DNA of 64,000 bases from Erigeron canadensis (lineage: Eukaryota; Streptophyta; Magnoliopsida; Asterales; Asteraceae): positions 40,158,645 to 40,222,644 of the forward strand of contig NC_057763.1 in assembly GCF_010389155.1 (NCBI RefSeq). The letters are read 5' to 3'. Below are positions 1-13,969 of this stretch, piece by piece; the stretch's first letter is position 1, and the number at the start of each line of letters is the position of its first letter. A model generated the notes under the pieces. That model saw only the letters and a program-made list of their open reading frames with translations. It searched no databases and had not been told where the DNA came from. Position numbers and translations under genes: made by a program.

Positions 1-3000
1 GGTCGGCTTCGGTCTTCGCCATAGTTCATCACTCCACCAGGTTCTGAGAATATCTCCTCATGCCCCGATAATTCCATGTCTGCTGCCTGCTCACAGGTTG
101 TAGCTTCTGCCACGACGTAAGTAAGACGCAGCGAAAAACATATACATTAATGAAGTCCTATGATGTTCCTCACAAAAATAAATACTAATCGTGCAACGTC
201 ACAGGACAGACAGCTGGATACTAGAGATGCAACGCAATATTACAAAATGATTGTACAATTAACTATTGGCTTATAGCCTTCTGTATAGTTTTACTTTAAA
301 TAAAATAACCCGCCACTCATGGTAACACACAAAAGAAGAAGAAAAAGGAAAGAAAAAAACACAGGGATGTAAAAATTATATACAGCTGACCTTGAGGGAG
401 AGTGCCTTTTTCACTTCTTCCATTCTTTCGTCAGCTTCTTTCTTATGCTTCTGGTCCATTTCAGTCATCGAGTCAGCCCATTTTATCTTATCTTGAATTG
501 TGATAAGTAAATTATCTGATGTAGCTAACCTGTGAAAAGCCCAAAACATGTCATGATGAAGTACTAGTACAAAGTGCTGTAATTAAGTACCAAACAGAAG
601 TCTAGATTAACTACCAGTTTGATAATGTGTGTATCATAACCCCCAACTGTCCAGGTCTTAGATCCCTTCCTGCTGCAAATTGCACCTATAACAACCGTCA
701 TATTTAGCATAAAATAACCATGATAGTAACAAGCTATAAGACAATTACAATAATAAACAACATTAAGCTATAAGAACTATAATGCAATGTCAAACCTGAA
801 AACATCTTTTCAACTGATCCAGCTTGCCCCTAACAATACCCTATGAAGATAAAATTAAATAAAATATTATACTATGTAAATTGTGAAGCTAACTACTCTA
901 TCGTTACAAGATCAAATATGAGATAGATGGAGAAGGTAATTTATATATTAATAGTAGAACAGATAAGATCAAAAACAAGATAAATTTTTGGAGTTATAGA
1001 TCCTATTAAACTACCCACTAGTATCTACTCGGCATGTAACACTAATCATGAGAAGTACGTACCACATACATGCACTCATTGATAAGAAAATCCTCAAGCT
1101 CTCGGACATTTATAACGTCCAACTCTTCCATCAGCACATCATACGTAAGTACCTAAAAGGACCCAGAATGAACTAGTAAATTCAAAACCGACACACCCGC
1201 ATAGAATAAAAAACCTAGCTCTAAGAAAAGGGAACTTGGTTATACAATTGTTTATTTCGCTTTCCAGCGTGATAGAAAAACATGATTTTGTCACAGGCCT
1301 GGGTTAAGCTAAGACGAATAAAATATTCTGTTCTTTTCTAATTTCAGCTTTAATGAAAGCACTATCATTTTTAGTTTGTAATTAAATGCCTGTACTTTTT
1401 TAGTGATCCATAGCATGTTATGACTTAACTTTTTCCTACTATGTGTTCAGCACAGATACTGTAATGGTAGTTGGGTGATTCATAGTGTATCCATTGACAT
1501 CAGAGCATTCAACAAAGACAAGCCTTCTAATCAAACTTAGATTTAGAACACTTATTATAGTAAGAGTTCAATAGCAGTGAACTATAATTATTGATATAAA
1601 CAGTTCCTTTAAGTTTCCCAACACTGTTCGCGCTAAAAGTCTATTTATTGCTCCTCTCCTGATCTACCAGGCTTTAACATCCATCTTGTAGAGTAAATGC
1701 GAAAACAGTATGGTAGATTAATATATATACTTTTAGTTAATGACCGTAGACAATATGAAAAACGCAAAACTGCACAGAGAAACATGCCTTGAGAATTGAG
1801 ATGCATAATTCCTAGCCATAAATTTGGAATATGTAACAATGTAGGAGGTATATATATACATAGATATAAAAATATACAATTCGTTGTTTTGAACTTATAA
1901 AGTCCTGATACAGCTATACATGAAGAAACATGTACCTTGTTTGTCTCAGCTAGAGTGAGCACGGTAAGTTGTTTTAACTTGAGGACCTGTTCTGGTGTCA
2001 ATGGTGGAAGATTACTAGCCTTGCCTACATATATCATACGAAAGCAAACATTTAAGGAATCAACAAAAGAGACTCAAACATGCAATTCCGCATGTATCCA
2101 TCTAAGCAAATATAAAATATACAACTCTCTTTTAAATGTGACAAACGTTCGAGTTTCGACCGCTTCAGGATTTCTTATTAGCTCAAGGCTATTCAGTAAA
2201 CACATTAGTTCCACAACCATATCATTTGCAACATCAAATGATAAAAGAACAAGAGAAACTACAAAAAGTAAAAATAAAGTAAAACAGATAAACCTACTCT
2301 TATATTCACTCCATGTTCCATGAGCAAACATCCGAAGCAAATCAAGATAGCTAGAATGTTCTGTGCCTTGAAGCTGCATAAAACCACATGTTAACGTAAT
2401 TTGAAAATGTAAAATCATAGTCTAAGTGTCTGACTATAACATAATAGCGGAAACATACACAAATCCAAAAAAACACATTCCACATTACGAAAACCATATC
2501 TTGATATCTATTAGTCCACATTAGCGAGAAGGTCAAGTGTTTTCAAATGTGAGCTTTACACAAATCGGTACAATATACATCCTAATTGAAAACTGGCCTT
2601 TGTATGTATCTGGTAACCGTCTTCATCATATAACTGTCATTTTTTGTTACTTACGTGGCAGTCAGGTAGGTTGTCACGGCATACAAACCGCACCGGTTTA
2701 CACAGTCATAACAGGTCAGATACATCGAATGGTAAAACTAAAACTTAGATAACTAGAAAAACAAGTTTTAAAGTATATGACAAATTTTTTTTGTATAGAA
2801 TTACACACGCCTATATATACATAGTAATCACTATAATTGTGCAAACAGAAACTACTTATGCATTCAAAGGTATAAGAAGCAAATAAAACTAAATATTATA
2901 ATATTAATCTTTATTCATTTAACTATTTATTGGATTTTTGTTGTTGTTGTGAATATTTTAATAGATATAATCAGTATATATTCGTATGATATTGATACAT

Positions 3001-3206
3001 ACACAAGAAAAATAGAGAAAATAATTAGGAAAATAATTGGGGACCTGAATGACGTTGGGTAAGGCAAGGATCTCGGAGAACGCAAAGAGAGAAGGGTGTG
3101 ACGTGGCATCAGAGATGAGGGATGCGAGTGATGAACCGCCGTGACAGTTGGATGCTTGATTCACGAAGTGATTGATATGTTCTTCCTGTATTTGTTCGAT
3201 ATCCAT
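1..3206 (-). CDS. CSN7: COP9 signalosome complex subunit 7 (partial, 3' end outside window)
   Basis: This encodes subunit 7 of the COP9 signalosome, the nuclear complex that removes NEDD8/RUB from cullin-RING ligases and represses photomorphogenesis. I rebuilt eight exons on the minus strand with GT-AG borders and continuous phase: 3206-3045, 2373-2298, 2024-1936, 1152-1063, 840-796, 685-615, 529-391 and 86-1 (continuing past the window edge). The product begins MDIEQIQEEHINHF and matches plant CSN7 as I remember it through FAFSEILALPNV, YLDLLRMFAHGTW, LKLKQLTVLTLAETNK, NVRELEDFLINECMY, GIVRGKLDQLKRCF and AAGRDLRPGQLG. These cover the PCI/winged-helix region (about residues 1-180), followed by a charged helical tail (IKWADSMTEMDQKHKK, about 195-224). 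At least 252 residues are present, close to full family length (about 260 in Arabidopsis). No stop or frameshift is seen. The last acceptor (before 86) is the least certain, and plant CSN7 is known to vary at its 3' exons. Confidence 0.93.
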
Positions 3207-3971
3207 TCTCTGATTTTATTATTATTCTGTTTTCTGAATCTGATATGATAATTACTAGGGTTTTGAAGTTGAGAGAAACTTTTCTATTTTTCCTTTGCTT
3301 TTTTTTTTTTAAACCGGTTTAATAAGTGTGACGGATATATATAGTCCTGGTGCTGCTGGTGTAAATCCTTCGTCCGCTTATTTGGAGGGTTTTATGATTT
3401 GTTCATATGGTAACATTGAACATCATATGATAGGTTTGACCATGGGAGTCAACACTCTTTTTTTTTTTTTCTTCTATTTTCCTTTGTGGTTGTTAATTCA
3501 ATCACTTGTTAGTTTGTTAATGAAATTTCGCTTTAAATCTTATGCCATTTGAGCACATTTGCATCTTCTTTTAGGTTCAAAGATTACTATTTTATGAGAA
3601 CTTAAGTTTTATTAAACCTCAGGACCGTGGTGTTCTATATGTTCTTATAGCCTAAAACTTATTCATACAAACAAAACAATATCATACATACACACATATA
3701 CTACTCTACTAAAGCCTCGTTTAGTTATCTTCGACTGCAAGTTCACATACACAAAAAAAAACCTTATAAATCTTGCAATCTCCAAGACACCCCATGAAAG
3801 TGAGCATGTATAATTCATTTCAGTTAATAAAAACTACACTATTACTACTACTAGCACACGTACAACCAAATATTACAGTGATCACACGGCGCCTCGTAGC
3901 GGCTTCCAGTGGGATCAAACAAAGATTATAAATAACAACATAAATATCCTATTAAGATGATTCAAAGGGAG
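3207..3971. other. Intergenic region between CSN7 and the kinase gene
   Basis: This holds the CSN7 5' UTR and promoter and the kinase 3' flank, both genes reading leftward. It contains a T-run (about 3299-3310) followed by the 10-bp palindrome AAACCGGTTT (3311-3320), then AT-rich sequence. I see no convincing gene in it. Confidence 0.6.
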
Positions 3972-6110
3972 TTAAAAGAACTCGAAATCCAGATAATTAC
4001 CCCCAGACTTTGCATCCTTCCCCGCCATTGGTTTACTAGTGTTGCCTGCTCCAATTGGGTCAGGTGCCCGTAAAGTCACAGGAGGTGGTTCCACCTCCAT
4101 AGGTATAGGCACTTCAGGAGGGGTACTGCAACGAATCAGAGCCCAGTTCACGCCTTCAAAGAAGGGATGTTGTTTGATTTCTGTAGCTCCTCTTTTGACC
4201 CCAAGCCTGTGTTGTGGTTCTTTTGCAAGCAATCCTTTTATTAAATCCCGACTTGTAGAACTAGTGGCCGGCGATTCTGGAAACTTTAACTGCTGCCCAA
4301 CGACATTGAACAAAGTGGCTCGGTTTCCTGCTCCCTTAAAAGGTGTTTTACCGTATAACAGCTCATGTAGAAAAATCCCGAATGTCCACCAGTCCACAGC
4401 ACTTCCATGGCCTTCTCCTTTGATAATTTCTGGAGCCAAGTATTCATGAGTCCCAACAAACGACATGGACCGTGCCGCAGTTGGTTCAGCAACAAGTTCA
4501 GGCAGTGCTCCAAAGAGTGGGGTCAAGTCAGCTCGAGATTTCCAAGTGCTTCTCTTTTTGCTTTTTTGAGGGAAAATTCGTGGGAGGAAACACGAGGGTT
4601 GGATGCAAGCTGATGTGGGCTCAATACATGACGAATTTCTTTTGGAAGGATCACAATTTAAAGAAGATTTCACGAGGGTAGGTGACACTGCACATCTTAA
4701 AGAAAGGTCAAAGTCAGACAGCATTATGTGGCCATCATCACGCACCAGCACATTCTCAGGTTTCAGGTCTCTGTATACAACTCCCAGCATATGGAGATAC
4801 TCGAGCCCTAATAGAACCTCAGCAGCATAAAACCTTCACAAAAAAAAGAAAAAAAAAATCTTAAAGAAAGATTGGTTTACAATTGCCAGTTATCAAGGTT
4901 AAATCTGTAATATATCATACCTTGCTGCATGTTCCGAGAAATGTCTTCCAGGTTGACGTTGCCTTAAAGTGTGCAGATCACCTCCAGGACAGTATTCCAT
5001 TACCAAACAAGTGAACCTATCCGTTTCAAAATGGGTATATAAAGTCGGTAAAAACGGATGGTCAAGTAGCTGTAATATCTCTCTCTCAGTTTGGGCTCGG
5101 GACAGCTTCTTTCTACTAGCAAGAGATGCCTTATCCATTACCTTCATTGCAAAATAGCAACGGGTTCCACTCAACTCAGATAAATAGACGCTACCAATGT
5201 CACCACAACCTAGCCGTCTCAACAACCTGAAATGACTCATACCCAAAAGCCCATCTCTGGCCCGAATGGCAAGAATGGCCTTCCATCTAGGATCATTCCC
5301 TTTGTGAGGCTTGTTGGCACTGCCTGTAAAATTACTCCAGTTGCTATCGTCACTTAGCCCACTACTATCACTTGCCCTACTAACACTCGTTTTCTCGCTT
5401 TCCAGTGAATCCCCTCGAGTACTCCCTTTTGTACTTTCATAGCACTTATCGACACTAAGCATCCCGTCACTTGCGAGCCCATCACTACGATTGACACTCG
5501 TGCAGCAACTATTCCCAACACTCATAGCCGTCGCTTTGCCAGTACTATCAATGCTACTAAGCGGGCTTACATTACCACTAGGAGGCAAAGAAGCATCCCA
5601 AATGATCTCCTTCTCTAACTCTTGACGTAAAGGAGAGCTTTCCATTAAGCTCTCGGGAGGCAATAGACCAGGCAGGCTTTGTTTGCTCCCAGGAACCCGC
5701 AACGAAAGATCCTCTGAAAACGGACCATTCGTTGTTAAGCTTTTGACTAAAGATGTAGCCTCACGCGGTTTCTTTTGGCCAATGGGCACACATACAGGAC
5801 TCATGAGATCAATATCAACCGGTTCCGGGGGATGACTAGCTCCAGAAAAAGATATAGACCCAATATCATCTAAAGATTCATCACTTTCTTTTAACATAAA
5901 CATATCTAACATAATCTCGTCGTTATCATGCAACGAGTTTTTCCCCTTCCATGTCCTCACAGACACAGGCATTGCAGGATGACGGTTATCGTGTCCTTTG
6001 GACTGATTAACGTCATCTCTTACTAAACTACAATGTGTGTTTGATAACTTACTAATCTCGAGCATTTGCTTGTGATCTGGAAGCTTTGTTTTTTCATGAA
6101 TCCTTTTCAT
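3972..6110 (-). CDS. AGC-VIII family serine/threonine protein kinase (D6PK/KIPK-like)
   Basis: This is a 683-residue plant AGC-VIII kinase. The family works at the plasma membrane, with D6PK-type members phosphorylating PIN auxin carriers. Exon 1 is 6110-4921 and exon 2 is 4833-3972, with the intron at 4920-4834 splitting an Arg codon. The first ~280 residues are Ser-rich and low in complexity. The kinase domain has a GCGDIG loop (about 301-306), the AMK lysine (about 323), YRDLKPEN (catalytic Asp about 419) and DFD instead of DFG (437-439), the AGC-VIII signature. An insertion of about 80 residues separates DFD from [11 protein letters not shown] (about 522-532), also typical. The protein ends in the hydrophobic PIF motif FEFF (680-683). 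An in-frame TGA 18 nt upstream fixes the start. GTAAGTT near 6470 could be the donor of a 5' UTR intron, which is inference. I cannot separate D6PK-like from KIPK-like without a tree. Confidence 0.93.
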
Positions 6111-8700
6111 TTTTGTGCATTTGTTTCAGATTTCCTTCTTTTAGCCAAAAATTCTATAGCATAAGCCTATAGTAAAAGTTGAAAAAGAAATTAGCCTGTA
6201 ATTCAAAGAGTAAAGTAAAGAATATTGTTAACAACTTCCATAAATGATATTATAGATCACTTTAAACTATCTAGAACCTTATAATAAACAAAAACTATGT
6301 TATATATATATATATATATATATTCCTAACTTCATACACAATCAAGTAAGACAAATATAAATAATCGTAAAAAAATAATCAAACAAGATAAAGCATCAAA
6401 CTACGAATTAGCTATTTAATTTTATAATATGAAAAAGCAAAAAGACAAGGGAAAAAAACATGTTTTCTAACTTACATTTCACATAATATAATATATAATA
6501 AGGGATCAAATTTATAAATATACAATACCTTTATATATATTCAGCAGAATAAACATAGAGAAAGAATGCTGAATGTAGAAGATTAATGACAAACGGATCT
6601 AACCCAGATTGTTTAGAATCAGCTGAATTTTGGGGCCTGGAATTATGCCAGTATTTATTTATGAATATAAAGATTTAAAAGAGTATTTATTATATGTGTG
6701 AGAAATTGATTGCCAAATATGAAAGGTAAAGGTCTAGAAATGTAGCAGAACGGCAACTACTGAACATATAGCAGGCAGGATGACAGTATATATGACTATA
6801 CAGTTTAGCTTTGCTTTGCTTTTCTTTATTTTTTCATTTTTTCCTTTCTTTCTTTATTATTACTACTACACTTTTACTTTTTGCATTTGAATGACTATGA
6901 CCAAACCTTATTGCTACTACTATTGTTATCGTCATATATATGATCCTATATCGTGGATAAAGTTATATGATTCATTTCGTTTATCAATTTATTTTATTAT
7001 TTCAAACACAAATATATTAAAATGATTTTTTACAATAAATTTGACATGTGTGTTCGTGAATACTCATATAAAGTTTTTTATATGAAATATAGTTCTAGAT
7101 GTTGACATATATTTTTAAAAAAAACTGAAACTTGCGTAGATGGTTGGGTTTGAGTTGTAGGCGGTTACATATGAGCTAGGTGAATTACGGATGGGTAGTT
7201 CGTTTGACACGTGCCAGTTATTTACTTTATTCACGAGCATAAGACTAGTTACAAAGGATTATGAGTGGCTAATCAGTTTTACATATACAAAATATACCTT
7301 ATTCACTTATTAACTAAGCATCCATCAAGTCATAGTAAAAAAACCTACTCTAACCTTTGTTGCAATTAAAATTTCTTTAAAAATATATTTCATAGAATTA
7401 TAAAATCAGTTCATAGATGGACTTAATAAATTAAATTTGTCTAATAATACATAAACAAAATGGAAAACTTTGTACCTAATTAGTTATTGTACACTAACAA
7501 AATATACGGGTAATTTGACGGAACAGATAATTTGTATAATTTCATAATCTTAAAACGACGTTTGGCTTTTTGTTTTGTGGCATTCAAGATTGGTTCATAA
7601 AAACAAAATTGTTAAACTCTACCGAGTCGGCTGAGTACCCAAAATAAACTTTTGACTCCCCACCCCACCTCGTCAAGTCGAGTCCGAGTGACGAGTTTTT
7701 CAACCTTGAATGATGATGAAACGTGAAACTATCAACAAATCTAACGTTTAATCTTCAAGTTTGAATTAATATGTTAATGTTTTTAAACAATCATGTTTAA
7801 ATTTAAAGTTTGAAATTTAAAGTTCTTTTAAATATAATTTCAAAAATACTTATGTTTGTATATAAAATTCCAATCCAAGTTCTTCCCGAGTCGAGTCCAA
7901 TTTTCTAAAAACTCCTTACTCCTCCTCGCCCAATCGAATCTGAATCACGAGTTTCCCAACATTACAAATAAGTCAAAAAGATCGTAATATTTCACTTGTT
8001 TTTTCTTATGATATTATCATATGACCAACCTTTAATTGTTTATATGAAAAAGTTTTTAATAAACACTACTTTATATATAGTTAAATTATAGTTAGTTAAA
8101 ACTGTAATATTATTTTATATGCCGTAAACTAAAATTTGATTAAAATTGCAAGTTAATGTATTACAAAAAAGATTTATGTCAAACAAAATATAAAAATAAA
8201 TAAATTTATGTAATATAAAAAATGTAAAATGGATAATTTGTATCAAACTTTCAAGTGTTAGCAATAAGTTGGGACAATTTTATGAGTTTACTAGATGGTA
8301 CATTTTGTTTCAGTGTAGGGGAAAAGTGTCGAGTTATGGGGCCAAATATATCATTGTTCGAAATTACATTACACTGCTTTTCATGTAAGATATACAAACA
8401 TTTTGTCAAACTTCCTTTCCCATTTTTTCTTCATTTTGCCATTGAGCCATTCGATCCGAATTTCCAAAATTCTATGTGTCCATTGACAATACTTGCATTT
8501 TTCGTCTAATGGATATGTAAAATTTAATTTTCTTCACACCACAATATACTAAATTCCTTTTTATTATTTAACAAAAACTTAATGACCACTAACGAGTCCG
8601 TTAGTAATTAAATGATAATAATCTATATCCTGAACAAAATGAAACGTTTATTGATGTTATTTATAAACTACAATAAGTAATGAATATAAGAGTATATAAT
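6111..8700. other. Kinase upstream region and AT-rich intergenic DNA
   Basis: The first ~600 bases are the kinase 5' UTR/promoter, with a (TA)n run at about 6301-6321. Around 7617-7700 and 7877-7965 there are GC-richer patches with inverted GAGTCG/CGACTC-type motifs. They resemble the ends of the element at 62182-62577, so a degenerate relative probably lies here. The rest is AT-rich with no supported gene. Confidence 0.4.
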
Positions 8701-9830
8701 AGAGATGTTTATCAAACTGTCAAATCGTGAAAACCGGACCAAACCGGAATATTTGAATTGGTTTTGTCGAATTGAGTTGTTAAAGGCTGTTATGACGTTT
8801 TAAGTTTTGAAAAACCGAATTCTTTGGTCCGGTTACGGTTTGTGCAAAACGTCAACCATCAAAGGCGGACCGGACCAAAAGATACATATGTATATATATA
8901 ATATATTTACTTCACATATATATCAACCTTACTGAAGATAATCTATTTAACATTTTCATATTTTAGTAGTATATGCAATATATTACTATATATTTTAGTT
9001 CAGATATACTGTACCAGATCTTTTGGTAGATAATTATAAATAGGTATGAGCAAAAGATCCGGAAACTCGCTCCCGAACCGGAACCGGTCTGAACCAACCC
9101 GCCTGAAGTCCTAATGGTTCGGGTCACGGGTCACGTTTTTAATGCATTTGCGGGTCACTGGTTGGACGGGTCGGGCCGTCAGGTGAAGCCAAAAACCAAA
9201 AAGTTGTGAAGGAAACCCATGACCCGCCCAAACCCGAACCGAACCTTCATGGATCGAGTCACGGTTCAATTTTTCATGCTCTCGCGGGTCACGGGTCATC
9301 CCGGGCCGAGACGGGTTTTGACCCATGCACATAACTAATTATGAGATATACAATTAAATATTTATGTATTTATATAAACCGACTTTTACTTTCATCCTTT
9401 CCTATTTTCATTTTATCCTTTTTTTTTTTCCACTCAAAGATCAAAATTATAAGTATTGAGTCCTCCATCACCTTTAATGTTTCATATTTTGTAAGTATAA
9501 AACACAATATGATTGTAACTTTATTAATGCTTTTATTGATAATATTAAGATCATAGTGTTCCTGATATGTATTTGTGTGATAAAAGAAAGAAAAAAAAAT
9601 TGATACGAAAAATCTGCACAAAATTATTTGAAAATAAAAAGAAAAAGAAAAAGAGGATCATGAAACTATTGAACCGGTCAAACCGAACGGCTTACATAGT
9701 TTGGTTTGATCCGGTTAGACAACACACTTGTTCTGGTTTGGTTTAAAATATGTTGAAAATGGAAATCCCGGTTTGGTTTGAGATATTGTCAAAACCGGAC
9801 CAAACCGAACCACGAATACCCCTAGACTAT
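8701..9830. mobile_element. Degenerate hAT-like nonautonomous element with a nested second element
   Basis: The left end (8701-8880) and right end (about 9661-9830) are inverted relatives rich in AACCGGACCAAACCG. Left reads TAGAGATGTTTATC and right, reversed, TAGGGGTATTCG. The flanks TATATAAT and TATATAAC could be an 8-bp target duplication with one mismatch. Inside, about 9041-9338 is a second GC-rich unit with inverted ends (TAGGTATGAGCA and, reversed, TAGTTATGTGCA) flanked by ATTATAAA/ATTATGAG. No transposase is seen. The hAT assignment rests on 8-bp duplications and end style only. Confidence 0.45.
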
Positions 9831-12030
9831 ATAACATAAATCTTGTACCATGAATGAGTAAACTGTGTTGGTTGAATTTTATTTTTTTTTTCAAATGGCG
9901 TAGCTTTCAGTTTAAGGCAATATACTCAACCACAAGTCCACAACATGATGCGAGTCTGATGACTTTGAACGGTTCTTTACTCTTTATTGTTCACTCTTTA
10001 TTCTTTAGAGTTTAGAGGAATTTCATGGTGGCTTTAGTAAAATGGCCCAACAGTTTCACATGGACCTGCTATAACAAATTTACAATACACTGGTCCACTT
10101 TAATTAATTGGGTTTCAAATGGGCTTCCCTGGTTCGGATGGTTTAAGTCCATGTTCAAAGATTAATTGGTTTGATTGCTTCGTATAGAATAGGTGGAACT
10201 TTAGTTATTGACTTATTTCTCATTAAGACGGGTAAAAGAAGATATATATCTTGAAATTTATATGAACTTACAACAATGACTTGTTTGAGATTATTGTTGG
10301 TTGTTCTACGCTAATAAGCTGTGTGTATATAGCTACTATATCCTTACTTTTAAATAAACAGATTGGACTTTTGTTGAACTATTAGAGCTTGTATTCAGAC
10401 CTCAATCAAGTTCAACTATATCAATCTATTGAACATAAGGCCTTCCTAATGAAGCGACCATAATTTGATCTGAATACTTTTAAGCAATTATACCTTTCAA
10501 GACAAGCTTACATCTTATTTAAGCCACGGTCATGAAAGCTCGTTAAACTATCAATCACTTTTTAACATAAAAATGATGGGTAAGTTTCTTTCTTACCTAA
10601 TTTGATTTAAAAAAAAACTTCAAATTATCAGTATCGACATTCCGAAATAGCTCGTTACAATTAGATACTAGTTTCTCTTAGACCTATCGATCGTGTTACA
10701 TAAAACCGAGGCATCCTTGAACGTGATAGGTGCTAATGGTGAAAAGTTAACCTGTTAATGAAAAAGGATCTCTTGAGAACGAAAATAAGCACCTCACGGA
10801 TGTCATCTATTGATATTAACGTTCATCAGAAAGGTTAATTCGTGCAAAAATCGAAGAAGATAATGTCTACCATTTTTTGTAATTTTCTCAAAAGTATATT
10901 CCCGTCTTATAAACTCGTTTACCTCAAGGAAACACCCACCACACTCCTACTCGATCACATGTCAGTGGGGTAACACGCAGATCTGCGTGAAAGTTTATAA
11001 GTAGGGGCTGGGCTGGGCTGGCTTGTGAATGTGACCTCATATTTTAATAATAATACATTGGATCCGCAAGTGGAGTGTATTGTGTGTATATAGTGGTCGA
11101 GGTTTTCCTTTGATATATATCGCTTTATTTCTAGACATTGAAAGCATGTGTAACTTATTTCAAAAAACTACGTTTTTGCATTAAAAAAAGATGCAACAAA
11201 AGTGTTTTATCATAGTCAATCATATCTATCAATTTCGTCATCAAGAATCCAACTAAAAGATACTATCGCCATCATAACAAAAAAAAAAGAAAGTAGTGTT
11301 AATTAGAGAAATTTAATCGATGTAAATATGTAAACTTGCTTAATATCAACGTAATAAAGGAACAAATGTGAATATGTAGAAAACATTTTTATTTCAACAT
11401 ATCCCTTTCTTAGTTCCTGTAAATACGACGTGTGTATGCATAACCTATTATTCTTCACAATTATGTAATCTCACATAATCAATGACATCTCTGATCAAGT
11501 ACCTTTCAAAGTTTTAGCATGAAAATTTTCGTAATTCACCGACATATAGTGACTTTTTTTTTAAATAATTAAAACGAGAGTAAAAAAAATTCCATTTCAC
11601 ACTAAAAAACCCGACAATAATGACAAAATGAAAACTAAATGGGATTTGTTGGTTGGTTGGTAGCATTACATTTTCTAGAAATAAAGTAATTACTACTAAT
11701 TAATAAGCATAATTACACATCAACAGTTATCCTTAATTCGATCAGTGTGGTACCAATTAAGTTGTTGTTTGTGCTTGAACTAGGTGACATTTGTTTTCAC
11801 CTTTACTTTCAAACATTTACGCACGCATTTTTCTTCTTTATAATCTAAAATACAATAATAATGTGACAAAGGTCAATCTCGCCAATCAATGTATGCTTTT
11901 GATGCAAAGTTATTCCCATGTCGTCGACATTGCCAAACTCTGTCCTTATTCACCCAACCAATTAATGGCGCCACTATCCATTTCTTATTCATTTCATCAC
12001 ATTTTTGGTTGTTTTATTTGGGTAATTTAA
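9831..12030. other. AT-rich intergenic DNA
   Basis: No gene is supported. A perfect 16-bp palindrome, CACGCAGATCTGCGTG, lies at 10974-10989. The remainder is low-complexity AT-rich sequence with short ORFs that look like chance. Confidence 0.5.
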
Positions 12031-12035
12031 GGTTT

Positions 12036-12320
12036 TTTTTTTTTTTTAGAAAATTACATTTTTGGTATTTTAAATTGGCAGTTTTTGCACTTATAGTCTC
12101 TAACTCAAAAAATTGCAGTTTTCATACCTAAAGTTTTGTGTTTTTTTCAGTTTTGGTACCACGTACAGACGACGTTAATTTTTTCCGTTGACACCCTCAC
12201 GTGACAAACACTTGAGGGGTATTTTAGTCTTTTGACCCTCCTCTTTTTGAGAAAATTACACTTTTGATACCTCAAATTGTCAATTTTTTCACTTTTGGTA
12301 CCGCAAGTAGACAACATATT
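12036..12320. repeat. Region of degenerate internal repeats (AAAATTACA-TTTTTGGTA motif)
   Basis: The motif AAAATTACA(C/T)TTTTGGTA and its variants recur at about 12050, 12130-12160, 12250 and 12290, with a GC-richer centre around 12190-12230 (GACACCCTCACGTGAC). This looks like a decayed noncoding repeat of a type common in plant genomes. I cannot name the family. Confidence 0.4.
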
Positions 12321-13960
12321 TTTATTATACTCTCCAATTTTCATCTCGCACATTAGCACTATCAAACAACACACACTCAAAAATAAACACACATTGCGAT
12401 CATCCATATATCTATGTATACCTATATCTCTATACCATACCAAATCCAATATATAAACATGCGTAAATAATTTCAAATCTCTTATATGAATCATACACCA
12501 CCAGAAAGGGTTACCGACTATCTCCTTCCCCACCAGGCACCACGACCTCCACCTTAGTTAGATATTCCGATCTAATCTCGTTTATAGCAAATATATTCAT
12601 CTGTAACAGATTCCGTTCAGATCTCGTTTGTACCAGATTTCAATCAAATTTCGTTTGTAGCTTATTCCGATCGAAGAATAGGGTAATTTAGGGGTGAGAG
12701 GGTTTTCAATAATATAAAGAAAAGAGATCGATGGTGGGTGCGTATTCCGGCGACATGAGTTTTTTTCCGGCCATCGATCCACCAATGCATTCAGTTCTTC
12801 CACCATCACCCATATTTACACCAACAACATACAATATTTCAAGAATGGATACACACCATTGAGTGTTTTTTTATGAGCCGTAAAAAAACTATAAAAAAAA
12901 CATGTGTTGATTTTTGAATGTGTGTTGATTTGTGTTATATAATTTTTGATGAAAGTTATATGAATTGATTGAGTTTTAAATAATATTTTATTGGTATAAT
13001 TTTCATCATATATTATATAACAAAAATCAAAATATTTAAAGTCAACGTTTATAAAGATTGACTTTGAAAATTCAAAATTTGACACATTTAATGAGACGGG
13101 GGTATATAATTTATTGTGTTTCAGAACAACCTATATCCCTATTTACATAGAGCAAACAAAAACAGAGTATATATGGAAGTCTTCGGTACAAAATTTGATG
13201 ATATGAAAGGGTATATAGTTAAGGTAGTTTAGGTGCTTCATTTTCGATATATAATACTCTGTTGTATGGTCTGCTGGCGCCTGGCGATGAGTAGTTTGTC
13301 CAGGAAAACTCAACAATGTATATTGAGTTGCTAAAATAGATAAGAACACATCAATATTTCAACATATGAATATTGACAAACTTCTTTATCATAAGAGTAG
13401 TCTTACTCTTGCTTTCATTATATAATGTTTACATTTTGTTTCTTTTTTTACCCATCATAAGCTATGATCAGGAACATATTCACCTCTCATTAGCTTTCAA
13501 AATACAAATACTTTAATATATTATTTTTACTTAAATTATTTTTCACAATATTTCAAAAATGCAACCTTAAGGCTGTAGTTAATGTATATAAAAATTTGTA
13601 TTTTTCATATCAAAAGTTAACCTTCTAAAATTTATAATAAGTATATATATAATTATATTTTATGCACATTAACTATAGCCTATATGGATGTAATTAACAA
13701 TACCATATCAAATATATGCAAATAAAAATGTGAGAGAGTAAACCTTTTACAATATTGTCAGTATTCAAACTTGTGATAGGCACATTAATTTCCGGTGTTA
13801 ATTAATTTTACCGTCTAAAAGGAAAAAGAAACAAAAATAAATATGTGCATAAAAGCTGTTAAAAATAAAAATAAAAATATATTTGCGTAAATGAAGGAAT
13901 GATTATTAGAGTAAAAGGTAAACTCACAAATATCTAGACTTTTGGAGTTATAATTTTAGA
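12321..13960. other. AT-rich intergenic DNA
   Basis: No gene, RNA or well-bounded mobile element is visible. The short open frames here lack codon bias and recognisable domains. Confidence 0.5.
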
Positions 13961-13969
13961 GGAAATGAA

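Noticed and set aside
8255..8509. 84-codon ORF
   Set aside because: No domain, no splice context or codon bias; chance in AT-rich DNA.
11791..12131. Two overlapping ORFs of about 80 codons
   Set aside because: They run into a degenerate noncoding repeat, and no domain is recognisable.
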